Shown here: one piece after another, positions 41,400 to 49,198 of the stretch
Layout of the letters: each line of letters starts with the position of its first letter
Position numbering within the stretch: the stretch's first letter is position 1
Assembly (NCBI GenBank): GCA_003052455.1
Contig: QAPD01000019.1
Location: forward strand, 1 to 64,000
Reading direction: 5' to 3'
Source: Sphaerisporangium cinnabarinum
GTDB lineage: Bacteria; Actinomycetota; Actinomycetes; Actinomycetales; Cellulomonadaceae
Length of the DNA stretch: 64,000 bases
The notes under the pieces: generated by a model
What the model saw: the letters and a program-made list of their open reading frames with translations, nothing else
What the model was told of the DNA's origin: nothing
The model's database searches: none
Made by a program: the position numbers and the translations under genes

Positions 41400-41433
41400 C
41401 CGGCTCTACGTCTGGCCCCCACGCCTGACCGGC
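41386..41433 (+). repeat. 19-bp direct repeat duplicating the birA 3' end
   Basis: The sequence at 41386-41404, which includes the birA stop codon, is repeated exactly at 41415-41433. The copy is outside the coding region and lies at the edge of the GATCGGCA repeat cluster. Confidence 0.7.
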
Positions 41434-41434
41434 C

Positions 41435-41522
41435 CCGCGCGAGGTCGGCGGTCCCAGGCCGGGTCGGCGGCCGTGCGTGCCGATCTCGTGTGCGACCGCC
41501 GACCTCGGCGAGCCCGGCCGAG
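41435..41522. repeat. intergenic GATCGGCA-type repeats, locus C
   Basis: Between birA and the cyclase gene: CGAGGTCGGCGG and GGGTCGGCGG forward, TGCCGATCTCG and CCGCCGACCTCGG inverted. Related to loci near 4.4 and 32.05 kb. The last copy ends just upstream of the cyclase -10 element. Confidence 0.55.
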
Positions 41523-41537
41523 GAATAGGATCGCCGG

Positions 41538-42620
41538 GTGCCAGTGGACCCGGAGAACGAGCTCGCCCCCGCACCGTCCGCGACGACCGCGGAGGGCGAC
41601 GCACCGACCACCGAGGCCGAGGCGACCGAGGCGGTGCTCGACGAGGCGCTCCTCGGCGGACCCCGCACCCTGACCGTCGAGCGGCTCGCCGAGCGGGCCG
41701 GCGTCGACGAGGACCGCGTCCGCGGCTATTGGCAGGCCCTCGGGCTCCCGCTCACCGAGGGCGAGGAGCACGCCTTCACCGAGCGCGACGCGCAGGCGCT
41801 CGCGGACGTGTTCGCGTTCGCCGCGCAGGAGCAGCTCGACCAGCGTGCCCTCACGACGCTCATCCGCTCGACGGGGCACACGACCGAGCGCCTCGTGCTG
41901 TGGCAGGTCGAGGCGCTCGTCGAGCACCTCACGCGGCGGTTCGACCTCGACGACACGAGCGCGCGCCTGCTCGTGCTCGACCGGCTCCCCGAGCTCGCGC
42001 CCGTTCTCGAGGAGCAGCTCCTGCACGCGTGGCGGCGCCAGCTCGCGGCGGTCGCCGGGAGGTTCGCGGTCGAGTTCTCCGACGCGCGCGCCACCGCCGT
42101 CGACGAGCACGAGCTCCCGCTGCCGCGTGCGGTCGGCTTCGCGGACATCGTGTCCTTCACGCAGCGCACCCGCGGGCTCGGCTCGAGCGAGCTCGCCGAG
42201 TTCGTGCAGCTCTTCGAGACGAGCGCGCGCGACGTCATCACCGCGGCCGGCGGGCGCGTCGTCAAGACGATCGGCGACGCGGTGCTCTACGTGGCCGACG
42301 ACGTCGCGACCGGCGCGCGCGTAGCGCTCGGCCTGGCCGAGGCGGGCGGGCGCGAGGAGGACGTCGACGTGCCGCCCGTGCGCGTGAGCCTCGTGTGGGG
42401 GCGGGTGCTGTCGCGGTTCGGCGACGTGTTCGGGCCGAGCGTCAACCTCGCGGCGCGCCTCGTCGACATCGCCGACCCGACGACGGTGCTCGTCGACCGC
42501 GAGACGGCGGGCCTGCTCGCCGGAGACCAGCGGTTCGCGCTCACGGCGCAGCCGGAGACGGAGGTGCAGGGCCTCGGCACGATCGAGCCCGTGCGCCTCC
42601 AGTGGGCCTACCGCGGCTGA
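41538..42620 (+). CDS. class III adenylate cyclase with N-terminal regulatory domain (Rv1264-like)
   Basis: Makes cAMP from ATP. The C-terminal catalytic domain has the first metal Asp in [10 protein letters not shown], the second in TIGDAVLY with the preceding substrate Lys (VVKTIGD), and transition-state Asn/Arg in SVNLAAR. The N-terminal ~170 helical residues (TERLAERAG... [11 protein letters not shown]) match the autoinhibitory pH-sensing module of mycobacterial Rv1264; pH sensing here is inferred. GTG 41538 follows TAGGAT (41526-41531) by six bases. 360 residues. Confidence 0.88.
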   Translation: MPVDPENELAPAPSATTAEGDAPTTEAEATEAVLDEALLGGPRTLTVERLAERAGVDEDRVRGYWQALGLPLTEGEEHAFTERDAQALADVFAFAAQEQLDQRALTTLIRSTGHTTERLVLWQVEALVEHLTRRFDLDDTSARLLVLDRLPELAPVLEEQLLHAWRRQLAAVAGRFAVEFSDARATAVDEHELPLPRAVGFADIVSFTQRTRGLGSSELAEFVQLFETSARDVITAAGGRVVKTIGDAVLYVADDVATGARVALGLAEAGGREEDVDVPPVRVSLVWGRVLSRFGDVFGPSVNLAARLVDIADPTTVLVDRETAGLLAGDQRFALTAQPETEVQGLGTIEPVRLQWAYRG

Positions 42621-42644
42621 CCGCACGCCGTCGGCACCCGGCCG

Positions 42645-42691
42645 CTGACGTCCGCACGGCACCTGACGTCCGCACGGCACCTGACGTGCGC
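42645..42691. repeat. 18-bp tandem repeat, 2.6 copies
   Basis: CTGACGTCCGCACGGCAC occurs exactly at 42645-42662 and 42663-42680, followed by a partial copy to 42691. It fills the gap between the convergent cyclase and SRAP genes. Confidence 0.85.
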
Positions 42692-42710
42692 CCGGCGGGG
42701 CGGCGACCGG

Positions 42711-43478
42711 TCAGACGGCCTCGAGGAGCCCCGGGCCGTCGTTCGTCACGGAGTTGACCAGGGTCGAGATCTCGCGCGCGACCATGGGGACGTCGTCGTG
42801 CGGGCCGCCGAGCCCGAGGAGGTCGGCGGCACCCCGCGCGTCGACCGCCGGGTCGAGCCAGGCGTCCCAGGCGTCGGACGGCAGGGCGAGCGGCATGCGG
42901 TCGTGGATCTCGGCGAGGTACGGCGCCGCGTCGGTCGTGATGATGGTCGTCGAGACGAGCCAGCGGTCCGGGTCGTCGTCCGCCTTGGTGCGGTCGCGCC
43001 AGAACTCGTAGAGCCCCGCGAACGCGGCGCTGCGCCCGTCGTCGGGCGCGATCCAGTACGGCTGCTTGGGGACCTTGCCCCGGCGCGCCGGCACGCCCGC
43101 GGACCCGGCGGGGGACGCGCCGTCGGGCAGGACGCGCCACTCGTAGTAGCCGTCCGCCGGCACGAGGCACCGGCGCACGCCGAACGGCTTGGCGAACGCC
43201 GGCTTGTCGAGGATCGACTCCGCACGCGCGTTGATCATCCGCGCGCCGCCCTTCGGGTCCTTCGACCACGACGGCACGAGGCCCCAGCGCGCGAGCCGCA
43301 GCGAGCGGCGCACCTCGCCCGTGTCCTTCGCGGCGCGCTCGACGACGATCCGCACCGGGTCCGTCGGCGCGAGGTTCCACGACGGCGGGAGGAGGCGCGC
43401 GTCGTCGGCCACGTCGGCGATCGCGAACTCGTCCGCGAGGTCCTGGGCGTCCCGGAAGGAGGCATAGCGTCCGCACAT
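42711..43478 (-). CDS. SOS response-associated (SRAP) peptidase / abasic-site crosslinking protein
   Basis: HMCES/YedK family: Cys2 forms a covalent adduct with abasic sites in single-stranded DNA. After Met removal the protein begins MCGRYASF, the required N-terminus, which fixes the start at ATG 43478. WNLAPT, NARAES, GYYEW and a later IHDRMPLAL carry the other conserved residues (Asn, Glu, His). 255 residues. No SOS box is seen upstream of this copy. Confidence 0.93.
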   Translation of the reverse strand: MCGRYASFRDAQDLADEFAIADVADDARLLPPSWNLAPTDPVRIVVERAAKDTGEVRRSLRLARWGLVPSWSKDPKGGARMINARAESILDKPAFAKPFGVRRCLVPADGYYEWRVLPDGASPAGSAGVPARRGKVPKQPYWIAPDDGRSAAFAGLYEFWRDRTKADDDPDRWLVSTTIITTDAAPYLAEIHDRMPLALPSDAWDAWLDPAVDARGAADLLGLGGPHDDVPMVAREISTLVNSVTNDGPGLLEAV

Positions 43479-43643
43479 GGCTCCAGCGTGCCGCACGCCA
43501 CCCACGCTCGCGCCGGGGACGACGGGCGGGCACGGGGGAGGGTCCCGCTCCGCGCGCACGGCGGCCGAGACGGTTGCCGAGGGAGAGCAGGGTCACGCCC
43601 AGGACCCCGGTCCGCGCGCGATCGAATCGTTACGATGGGAGTC

Positions 43644-44879
43644 ATGCCCCCTTCCTCGGTCGACCCCGCCGTGCCCCGACCGAGATCGTCCGCCCGCTGG
43701 GTCCTGCTGCTCGGTGCGCTCGCCACGCTGCCCGCGCTCACGGTGGACATGTACCTGCCGCTCCTGCCCGAGGTGGGCGCCGAGCTCGGCGCGCCCGACT
43801 CCCTCGTGCAGCTCACGCTGTCCGGCATGCTCCTCGGCGGCGCCGTCGGGCAGCTCGTCATCGGGCCGCTCTCCGACCGCTACGGCCGGCGCCTGCCCGT
43901 GCTCGTCGGGCTCTCGCTGCACGTCGTCACGTCGCTCCTGTGCGCGTTCGCGCCCAACATCGGCTTCCTCATCGGCCTGCGCGTGCTCCAGGGGTTCTTC
44001 AACGCGTCCGCGTCGGTCGTCGCGATCGCCGCCATCCGTGACCGGTTCACCGGGTCCGAGGCCGCGCGCGTCCTGTCGCGGCTCATGCTCGTCATCGGGC
44101 TCGCGCCGCTCCTCGCGCCCTCCATCGGGTCGTTCATCGGCGCGCACGCCACCTGGCGGGCGGTCTTCTGGGTCCTCGCGCTCGGCGGCGTCCTGCTCGG
44201 CGCGATCGTCCTGTTCTTCATGCCCGAGTCCCTGCCGCTCGAGCGTCGTCGCCCTGCCGGCGCGCGCACCGTCCTGCGCGGGTACGCGGGCCTCCTGCGC
44301 GACCGGCACTTCGTCGCGCTCGCCGTGCTCCCCGGCCTCGGGCAGGCCGTGCTCATGAGCTACGTCGTCGGCTCACCCTTCGTCCTGCAGGAGGGGTACG
44401 GGCTCAGCCACGGGCAGTTCGCGCTCCTGTTCGCCGTGAACGGCATCGGGCTCGTGCTGTCGGCGCAGGCGAACGCCGCGCTCGTCCGCCGCGTCGCGCC
44501 CGTGCGGCTGCTCCGGACGGCGCTCGTCGTGCAGGGCGTGTTCGCCGTCGGTCTCCTCGTCGTCGCCCTGACGGGGGCGGGCGGGATCGTCGGGATCGTC
44601 GCCGCGCTGTTCCTCGTCCTGTCGATGCAGGGCCTCATCCCCGCGAACGCCTCCGCGCTCGCGCTCACCCGGCACGGCGAGATCGCCGGCACCGCCGCCG
44701 CGGTCATCGGCGCGTTCCAGGCCGGCGTCGCCGGGCTCGTGAGCCCCCTCGTCGGCGTCCTCGGCGGCGACGCCGTCGCGATGTCCACCGTCATGCTCGG
44801 GGCCGTCGTCGCGTCGATCCTCGTGCTCGCGCTCGCCACGCCCGCGTTCCGCCGCGGGGGCTGGCACACGCCCGTCTGA
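43644..44879 (+). CDS. Bcr/CflA-family MFS drug exporter
   Basis: 411-residue, 12-helix transporter. ALTVDMYLPLLPEVGAELG in the first helix and the loop GPLSDRYGRRLPVLVG are hallmarks of the Bcr/CflA (DHA1) group, which exports bicyclomycin, chloramphenicol or related compounds. ATG 43644 is preferred to ATG 43635, which lies inside the TACGAT -10-like element (43631-43636). A hairpin follows the stop. Confidence 0.9.
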   Translation: MPPSSVDPAVPRPRSSARWVLLLGALATLPALTVDMYLPLLPEVGAELGAPDSLVQLTLSGMLLGGAVGQLVIGPLSDRYGRRLPVLVGLSLHVVTSLLCAFAPNIGFLIGLRVLQGFFNASASVVAIAAIRDRFTGSEAARVLSRLMLVIGLAPLLAPSIGSFIGAHATWRAVFWVLALGGVLLGAIVLFFMPESLPLERRRPAGARTVLRGYAGLLRDRHFVALAVLPGLGQAVLMSYVVGSPFVLQEGYGLSHGQFALLFAVNGIGLVLSAQANAALVRRVAPVRLLRTALVVQGVFAVGLLVVALTGAGGIVGIVAALFLVLSMQGLIPANASALALTRHGEIAGTAAAVIGAFQAGVAGLVSPLVGVLGGDAVAMSTVMLGAVVASILVLALATPAFRRGGWHTPV

Positions 44880-44915
44880 CCCGGTCTTCGCCGCCCTTTC
44901 ACACGTCCTCCTGCT

Positions 44916-44943
44916 GGTCCGGCGCACGTATCCGCGCCGGACC
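44916..44943 (+). terminator. hairpin between MFS exporter and LCP gene
   Basis: GGTCCGGCGC and GCGCCGGACC make a perfect 10-bp stem with an eight-base loop. Its 3' arm ends four bases before the LCP -10 element, so termination and the next promoter are packed together. Confidence 0.7.
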
Positions 44944-44958
44944 CTCTACTCTCGGACC

Positions 44959-46326
44959 GTGCCGAAGACCGCCCCCGCCTCGCCGCCCGCCCGCGCGAGG
45001 TCTCGCGCGACGCAGGAGACGCGCTCCCGCAGGGGCGGGACCGACAAGCCCAGCGGGGGTCCGCACCACGCCCGCGCGCTCCGCTCGCACCGTGTCGCCC
45101 GGGCGATCGGGCTCGTCCTCACCGGCGCGTTCGTCTTCGTCGCCGTCGGGGCGGGAGCCGTGTACCTCGACCTCAAGTCGAAGATCACGGTGAGCGACGT
45201 GTCCGAGTACGTCGTCGGCATGCCGACCGAGGCGCCGCCCAAGGACCCGTCCGACCCGTTCGCGGGCAAGGCGCTCAACATCCTCGTCATGGGCACGGAC
45301 TACCGCGACGCCGAGAACGCGGCGCTCGCGGGCGAGGAGGAGGGCATGCGGTCCGACACCACGTTCATCGTGCACGTGTCCGGCGACCGCACGCGCATGG
45401 AGGTCGTGTCGATCCCGCGCGACTCGCTCGTCGACCTGCCCGCGTGCAAGCTGCCCGACGGGTCGATGTCCTCGCCGCGGCGCAACACCATGTTCAACGA
45501 GGCCTTCCAGATCGGGTCGGGCGGCGTCGACGACATGGAGGCGGCCGCCGGCTGCACGATCTCGTCGGTCTACAGCCTCACGGGCGTGCCCATCACCAAC
45601 CACGTCGTCGTCAAGATGACCGGGGTCATCGGCGTGGTCGACGCGATCGACGGCGTGACCATGTGCTTCCCGGAGCCCATCGTCGAGAACCCGAAGTACG
45701 GCACGCTGAACCTCCCCGCCGGTCAGTACACGCTCAACGGTCACGAGGCGATCGGCTTCCTGCGCGCGCGGCACGGGACGGGCATGGGCCTCGAGGTGGG
45801 CTCCGACCTCACCCGCATCGCCCGGCAGCAGGCGTTCATCGACTCGGCCGTGCGCGAGCTGCTCTCGCAGAACATCATCACCAACTCGCCGCAGCTCTAC
45901 GGGGTCATCGAGGCCGTGCTCGGCTCCATCAGCGCGGACCCGACGATCGCGGACCCGACGGCGCTCGCCGGGCTCGCGTTCAGCCTCCGGGCCATCAAGC
46001 CCTCCGAGGTCGTCTTCACGCAGGTCCCCGTCGTGGACGCGGCGAGCGACCGCAACCGCGTCGAGTGGACGGCGGAGGCCGACGCGATCTGGCAGCGGCT
46101 GATCGACGACGCGCCCCCGCCCGGGCACGAGCCCGTCACGGACCCCCGCGACGACGCCACGGCGCCCGCGGACGGCGCGACCGACCCCGGCGCGGGGACG
46201 GACCCGGGCACCACCGACCCCGGGACCGGCGCCGTCGACCCCGGCACCGGCGCGACGGACCCGGGCGCGGGGACCGACCCGGGGGGCGCCGAGACGGAGG
46301 CGCCGCGCGACGGCGTGTGCGCCTGA
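44959..46326 (+). CDS. LytR-CpsA-Psr (LCP) family cell-wall glycopolymer transferase
   Basis: Membrane-anchored enzyme attaching undecaprenyl-linked polymers to peptidoglycan. A basic cytoplasmic N-terminus (~48 residues), one helix (AIGLVLTGAFVFVAVGAGAVY), then the LCP domain: LNILVMGTDYRD, RSDTTFIVHV with VSIPRDSLVDLP, and FLRARHGTG. 455 residues; the last ~70 are a Pro/Gly/Asp/Thr-rich repeat tail (DPGTG and DPGAG units), probably crossing the wall. GTG 44959 follows TACTCT (44947-44952) by six bases. Confidence 0.9.
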   Translation: MPKTAPASPPARARSRATQETRSRRGGTDKPSGGPHHARALRSHRVARAIGLVLTGAFVFVAVGAGAVYLDLKSKITVSDVSEYVVGMPTEAPPKDPSDPFAGKALNILVMGTDYRDAENAALAGEEEGMRSDTTFIVHVSGDRTRMEVVSIPRDSLVDLPACKLPDGSMSSPRRNTMFNEAFQIGSGGVDDMEAAAGCTISSVYSLTGVPITNHVVVKMTGVIGVVDAIDGVTMCFPEPIVENPKYGTLNLPAGQYTLNGHEAIGFLRARHGTGMGLEVGSDLTRIARQQAFIDSAVRELLSQNIITNSPQLYGVIEAVLGSISADPTIADPTALAGLAFSLRAIKPSEVVFTQVPVVDAASDRNRVEWTAEADAIWQRLIDDAPPPGHEPVTDPRDDATAPADGATDPGAGTDPGTTDPGTGAVDPGTGATDPGAGTDPGGAETEAPRDGVCA

Positions 46327-46332
46327 CCTCGC

Positions 46333-47556
46333 TCAGGGCCGCGACGCGCCGAGCGCGGCCAGGCGCCGCACGGCCTCGTGCAGGACGTCCTCGCGCTTGA
46401 CGAACGTGAACCGGACGCGCGACGCGAGCGCGCGCGCCGTCCTCGACCCCGGGGTGCAGAACGCGCTCACGGGGACGGCCACGACGCCTGCGAGGGCGGG
46501 CAGCCCGCGGCACAGCGCGGTGCCGTCCTCGAACCCGAGCGGCGCGCCGTCGGCGATGACGAAGTACGTGCCCTGCGGCACGACGACGTCGAACCCCGCG
46601 CGGACCAGGCCCTCGCACAGCAGGTCCCGGCGCGCGGCGAGCGAGTCGGCGAGCGCACGCGGGGTCTCGTCGTCCGCGAGCGCGTCGGCGATCGCGGGCT
46701 GGAACGGCGCGCCCGACGTGTAGGTGAGGAACTGCTTCACCGTGCGGACGGCCGTCACGAGCGGCTCGGGCCCGTGCAGCCACCCGACCTTCCAGCCCGT
46801 GAACGAGAACGTCTTGCCGGCCGAGGAGATGGTGATCGTCCGCTGCCGCATCCCCGGCAGGGTCGCGATCGGCACGTGCCGGGCGTCGTCGAACGTCAGG
46901 TGCTCGTACACCTCGTCCGTGACGACCACGGCGTCGTGACGGCGCGCGACGGCGGCGATCGCGTCGAGCTCGTCGAGGTCGAGCACCGTGCCCGTCGGGT
47001 TGTGCGGCGAGTTCACGACGATCAGGCGCGTGCGGTCGGTGACGGCCGCGCGCAGCGCGTCCACGTCGAGCCGGAACCGGTCGGGCCCGGGGAGCAGGGG
47101 GACCGTGACGTGCCGGGCGCCCGCGAGCGCGATGCACGCGGCGTGGGAGTCGTAGAACGGCTCGAGCGTCACGACGTCGTCGCCCGGCCCGGCGAGCGCG
47201 AGGATCGTCGCCGCGAGCGCCTCGGTCGCGCCCGTCGTCACGAGCACCTCGGTCTCCGGGTCGGGGTCCAGGCCGTAGTGGCGGAACTGGTGGCTCGCGA
47301 CGGCGTTGCGCAGCGCGAGGACGCCCGGGCCCGGCGGGTACTGGTTGTGGCCGTCCTCGATCGCGCGCACCGCGGCGTGCTTCACGGCGAGCGGGCCGTC
47401 GACGTCAGGGAAGCCCTGCCCGAGGTTGATCGCCCCGGTGCGCTGCGCGAGCGCAGTCATCTCCGCGAAGATCGTCGCCGCCACCGCGCCGTCGGCGCCG
47501 AGCAGGCCCGTGGCGCGTGCGGCGGCCTGCCAGCGGCCGGGCGGGAGGTCCGTCAT
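46333..47556 (-). CDS. class I/II pyridoxal-phosphate aminotransferase
   Basis: 407-residue fold-type I aminotransferase, similar to DapC/kynurenine aminotransferase-type proteins. INLGQGFPDVDGP at the N-terminus, NSPHNPTGTV, VTDEVYEHLTFD (PLP-binding Asp) and SSAGKTFSFTGWKVGW with the Schiff-base Lys are clear. N-succinyldiaminopimelate or methionine/kynurenine are possible substrates. ATG 47556 has TAGGGT (47563-47568, minus) six bases upstream. Only six bases separate it from the convergent LCP gene. Confidence 0.9.
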   Translation of the reverse strand: MTDLPPGRWQAAARATGLLGADGAVAATIFAEMTALAQRTGAINLGQGFPDVDGPLAVKHAAVRAIEDGHNQYPPGPGVLALRNAVASHQFRHYGLDPDPETEVLVTTGATEALAATILALAGPGDDVVTLEPFYDSHAACIALAGARHVTVPLLPGPDRFRLDVDALRAAVTDRTRLIVVNSPHNPTGTVLDLDELDAIAAVARRHDAVVVTDEVYEHLTFDDARHVPIATLPGMRQRTITISSAGKTFSFTGWKVGWLHGPEPLVTAVRTVKQFLTYTSGAPFQPAIADALADDETPRALADSLAARRDLLCEGLVRAGFDVVVPQGTYFVIADGAPLGFEDGTALCRGLPALAGVVAVPVSAFCTPGSRTARALASRVRFTFVKREDVLHEAVRRLAALGASRP

Positions 47557-47664
47557 GGCCCGACCCTAGCCGTCGCGACGACCACGATGTGGGACGCCGG
47601 GAGCGCGGTCCCCCCTCGGTGGCGCGCGATTCCGGGGCGCCCGCGACCTTGTCCACAGGGGCGG

Positions 47665-47693
47665 TTCACGGGGGCGCGTCCATGCCCTACTCT
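47665..47693 (+). promoter_or_regulatory. candidate promoter of cpaF
   Basis: TTCACG (47665-47670) and TACTCT (47688-47693) are separated by 17 bases, a standard sigma-70-like spacing, 54-60 bases before the cpaF start candidates. Confidence 0.4.
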
Positions 47694-47755
47694 CTGGCGC
47701 AGATCGTTGACGACCGGCGGGGCAGCCGGCCGACGGAGCAGGGGGAATGCTCGAC

Positions 47756-48289
47756 ATGTCTACGGACACGCACGCCGTCGGCGTGCTCGAGGGCGAGGTG
47801 CGCGAGCTCGTCCGGCGGCGCGGGGTCGACCCCGCGCGCGACCGCGCGGCCGTCGACCAGCTCGTCCGCGACGTCGTCGCGGACTACGAGACGCGCAGCG
47901 TGCTCGGGGCCGTCGCGCCCCTCGCCGACCCGGCCGCCGCCGGTCGCGCGGTCGTCGACGCCGTCGCCGGTCTGGGGCCGCTCCAGCCGTACCTCGACGA
48001 CCCGGAGATCGAGGAGATCTGGATCAACGCACCCTCCCAGGTGTTCGTGGCGCGCGGCGGGGCGTCGGAGCTGACGACGACGATCCTCACGGCGCAGCAG
48101 GTGCGCGACCTCGTGGAGCAGATGCTGCGGTCCTCCGGGCGTCGGCTCGACCTGTCGAGCCCGTTCGTCGACGCGTGCCTCCCGGGCGGGGAGCGGCTGC
48201 ACGTCGTCATCCCCGACGTTCACCTGCGCTGCGCATGGGTCCGGCGTGCGCGCGGGTGGCCTGCGCTACCGTCTGGGCATGTTCAGTGA
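47756..48289 (+). pseudogene. cpaF: CpaF/TadA-family pilus assembly ATPase, truncated after N-terminal domain
   Basis: The N-terminal part of a type IV/tad pilus secretion ATPase: VRDVVADYETRSVLG, then VAGLGPLQPYLDDPEIEEIW and INAPSQVFV, and DLSSPFVDACLPGGERLHVVIPDV. Homology stops at about 48218; the next ~20 codons are unrelated and end at 48289. Full proteins are ~400 residues or more and have Walker A, Walker B and the His box, all missing here. ATG 47756 fits a GGGGGA site better than ATG 47747. No tadB/tadC follows. The break marks an insertion, recombination or deletion junction. Confidence 0.82.
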
Positions 48290-48458
48290 CTGGGACAGCA
48301 TGGACTTCCTCGGGTGGGGGCTCGTCGTCGTGCTCGTGCTCCTCGTGGCCGCGCTCGTCACGTACCTGGTGCGGTCGTTGGGGAGCGCGGGTCGGCGTCG
48401 TGCGGCCGAGCGCGCCGAGCTCGAGGAACTGCGGCGCCGCGTCGACCGTCAGAACTAG
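48279..48458 (+). CDS. small single-helix membrane protein at cpaF junction
   Basis: 59 residues: a short acidic N-terminus, one hydrophobic helix (LGWGLVVVLVLLVAALVTYLV) and a charged helix (AERAELEELRRRVD). TACCGT (48267-48272) lies exactly six bases before ATG 48279, supporting its own leaderless promoter. No family recognised. It begins inside the last codons of the truncated cpaF frame; whether it is host or element DNA is unclear. Confidence 0.65.
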   Translation: MFSDWDSMDFLGWGLVVVLVLLVAALVTYLVRSLGSAGRRRAAERAELEELRRRVDRQN

Positions 48459-48551
48459 TCGCCCGCGCGCGGCTCGGACCGTCCACCGTCGCGCTGGCGC
48501 GGCGGGAACTTGAGCCGCCCGCCTCGCCGGACGCGTGTCTGCTCGCGCGGT

Positions 48552-48845
48552 TCAGCGCCGCTCGACGGCGTCGGCCCACAACCACGCCCACCCCTCGCGC
48601 CCCTCGTGCGAGACGTAGCGCACGTGGACCTGGCGGCCCGCCCATGCGACGGCCTCGCCGTCGACGCGCGCCTCGCCGCTCTGGCGCTGCGTGATCCACG
48701 CCCGCACCGGGATGCCCTCGGCCGGGCGCACGATCCGCTCGCCGCGCCGCGCGAGCTCGGGCGCTTCCTCGGCGTGATCGCGCAGCGGCACCGTCTCGAT
48801 GCCGGACGGCCAGCCGCCCGGAGGCGGGCGTCGACGAGTACCCAC
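48552..48845 (-). CDS. SOS-box-controlled small protein of unknown function
   Basis: 97 residues. The N-terminal third is Arg/Pro-rich; the rest contains IPVRAWITQRQSGEARVDGEA and VHVRYVSHEGREGWAWLWADAV, a compact beta-rich-looking domain with several Trp. No signal peptide. The GTG start is preceded by TACGAT at six bases (48852-48857, minus) and by a perfect LexA-type palindrome directly upstream, so it should be induced by DNA damage. Role unknown; phage induction or DNA repair are possibilities. Confidence 0.72.
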   Translation of the reverse strand: MGTRRRPPPGGWPSGIETVPLRDHAEEAPELARRGERIVRPAEGIPVRAWITQRQSGEARVDGEAVAWAGRQVHVRYVSHEGREGWAWLWADAVERR

Positions 48846-48858
48846 GGCCTCATCGTAT

Positions 48859-48874
48859 TCGAACGTGCGTTCGA
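48859..48874 (-). promoter_or_regulatory. LexA SOS box
   Basis: TCGAACGTGCGTTCGA fits the actinobacterial LexA consensus TCGAAC-N4-GTTCGA at every fixed position. It lies one base upstream of the -10 element of the 97-residue gene, between its -10 and -35 positions, where bound LexA would block RNA polymerase. Confidence 0.85.
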
Positions 48875-48948
48875 TGATTCGTCGTGCAGCCGTACCGGTG
48901 GCGCTACGTCCGCGCCGACCGCTGGCCGTCCTTGCTGCACACGACGAA

Positions 48949-48982
48949 GCGCCCCCGCCCTCCCGGAGGAGGGCGGAGGCGC
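48949..48982 (-). terminator. hairpin after the 311/68-residue operon
   Basis: 15-bp stem with one mismatch (48949-48963 with 48968-48982) and a CGGA loop, 10 bases after the 68-residue gene stop on the minus strand. Confidence 0.8.
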
Positions 48983-48991
48983 ACGCGTAGA

Positions 48992-49198
48992 TTACCGCTC
49001 GCGGATGTCCAGGATCGCGACCACGGCGACCGCAACGGGGATCAGGATGAACCCCGGGTTGGTCCCTCGCTCGGCGATCCCGATCAGCATCAAGGCGGTC
49101 GCGACGATCGCGACGAAGAGGACCGCGACACTGATCAGGTTGAACCGTCGCGGGCGACCGGAGTCTCTACTCGCTGGGGGATGGTGCAGGGTCTGCAT
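48992..49198 (-). CDS. small two-helix membrane protein
   Basis: 68 residues with two predicted helices (NLISVAVLFVAIVATALMLIG and PGFILIPVAVAVVAILD) and a basic N-terminus. Its ATG has a strong GAGGAGGGG site and lies 32 bases inside the end of the 311-residue gene, so the two are cotranscribed and coupled. No family recognised. Local GC is lower than in the flanking chromosome. Confidence 0.72.
   Translation of the reverse strand: MQTLHHPPASRDSGRPRRFNLISVAVLFVAIVATALMLIGIAERGTNPGFILIPVAVAVVAILDIRER

Noticed and set aside
42711-43478. SRAP gene as part of a local SOS regulon
   Set aside because: No TCGAAC-N4-GTTCGA element was found upstream; the family name alone is not evidence.
47649-47657. 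TTGTCCACA, a match to the Streptomyces DnaA box
   Set aside because: A single copy without AT-rich DNA, dnaA or dnaN nearby; not an origin.
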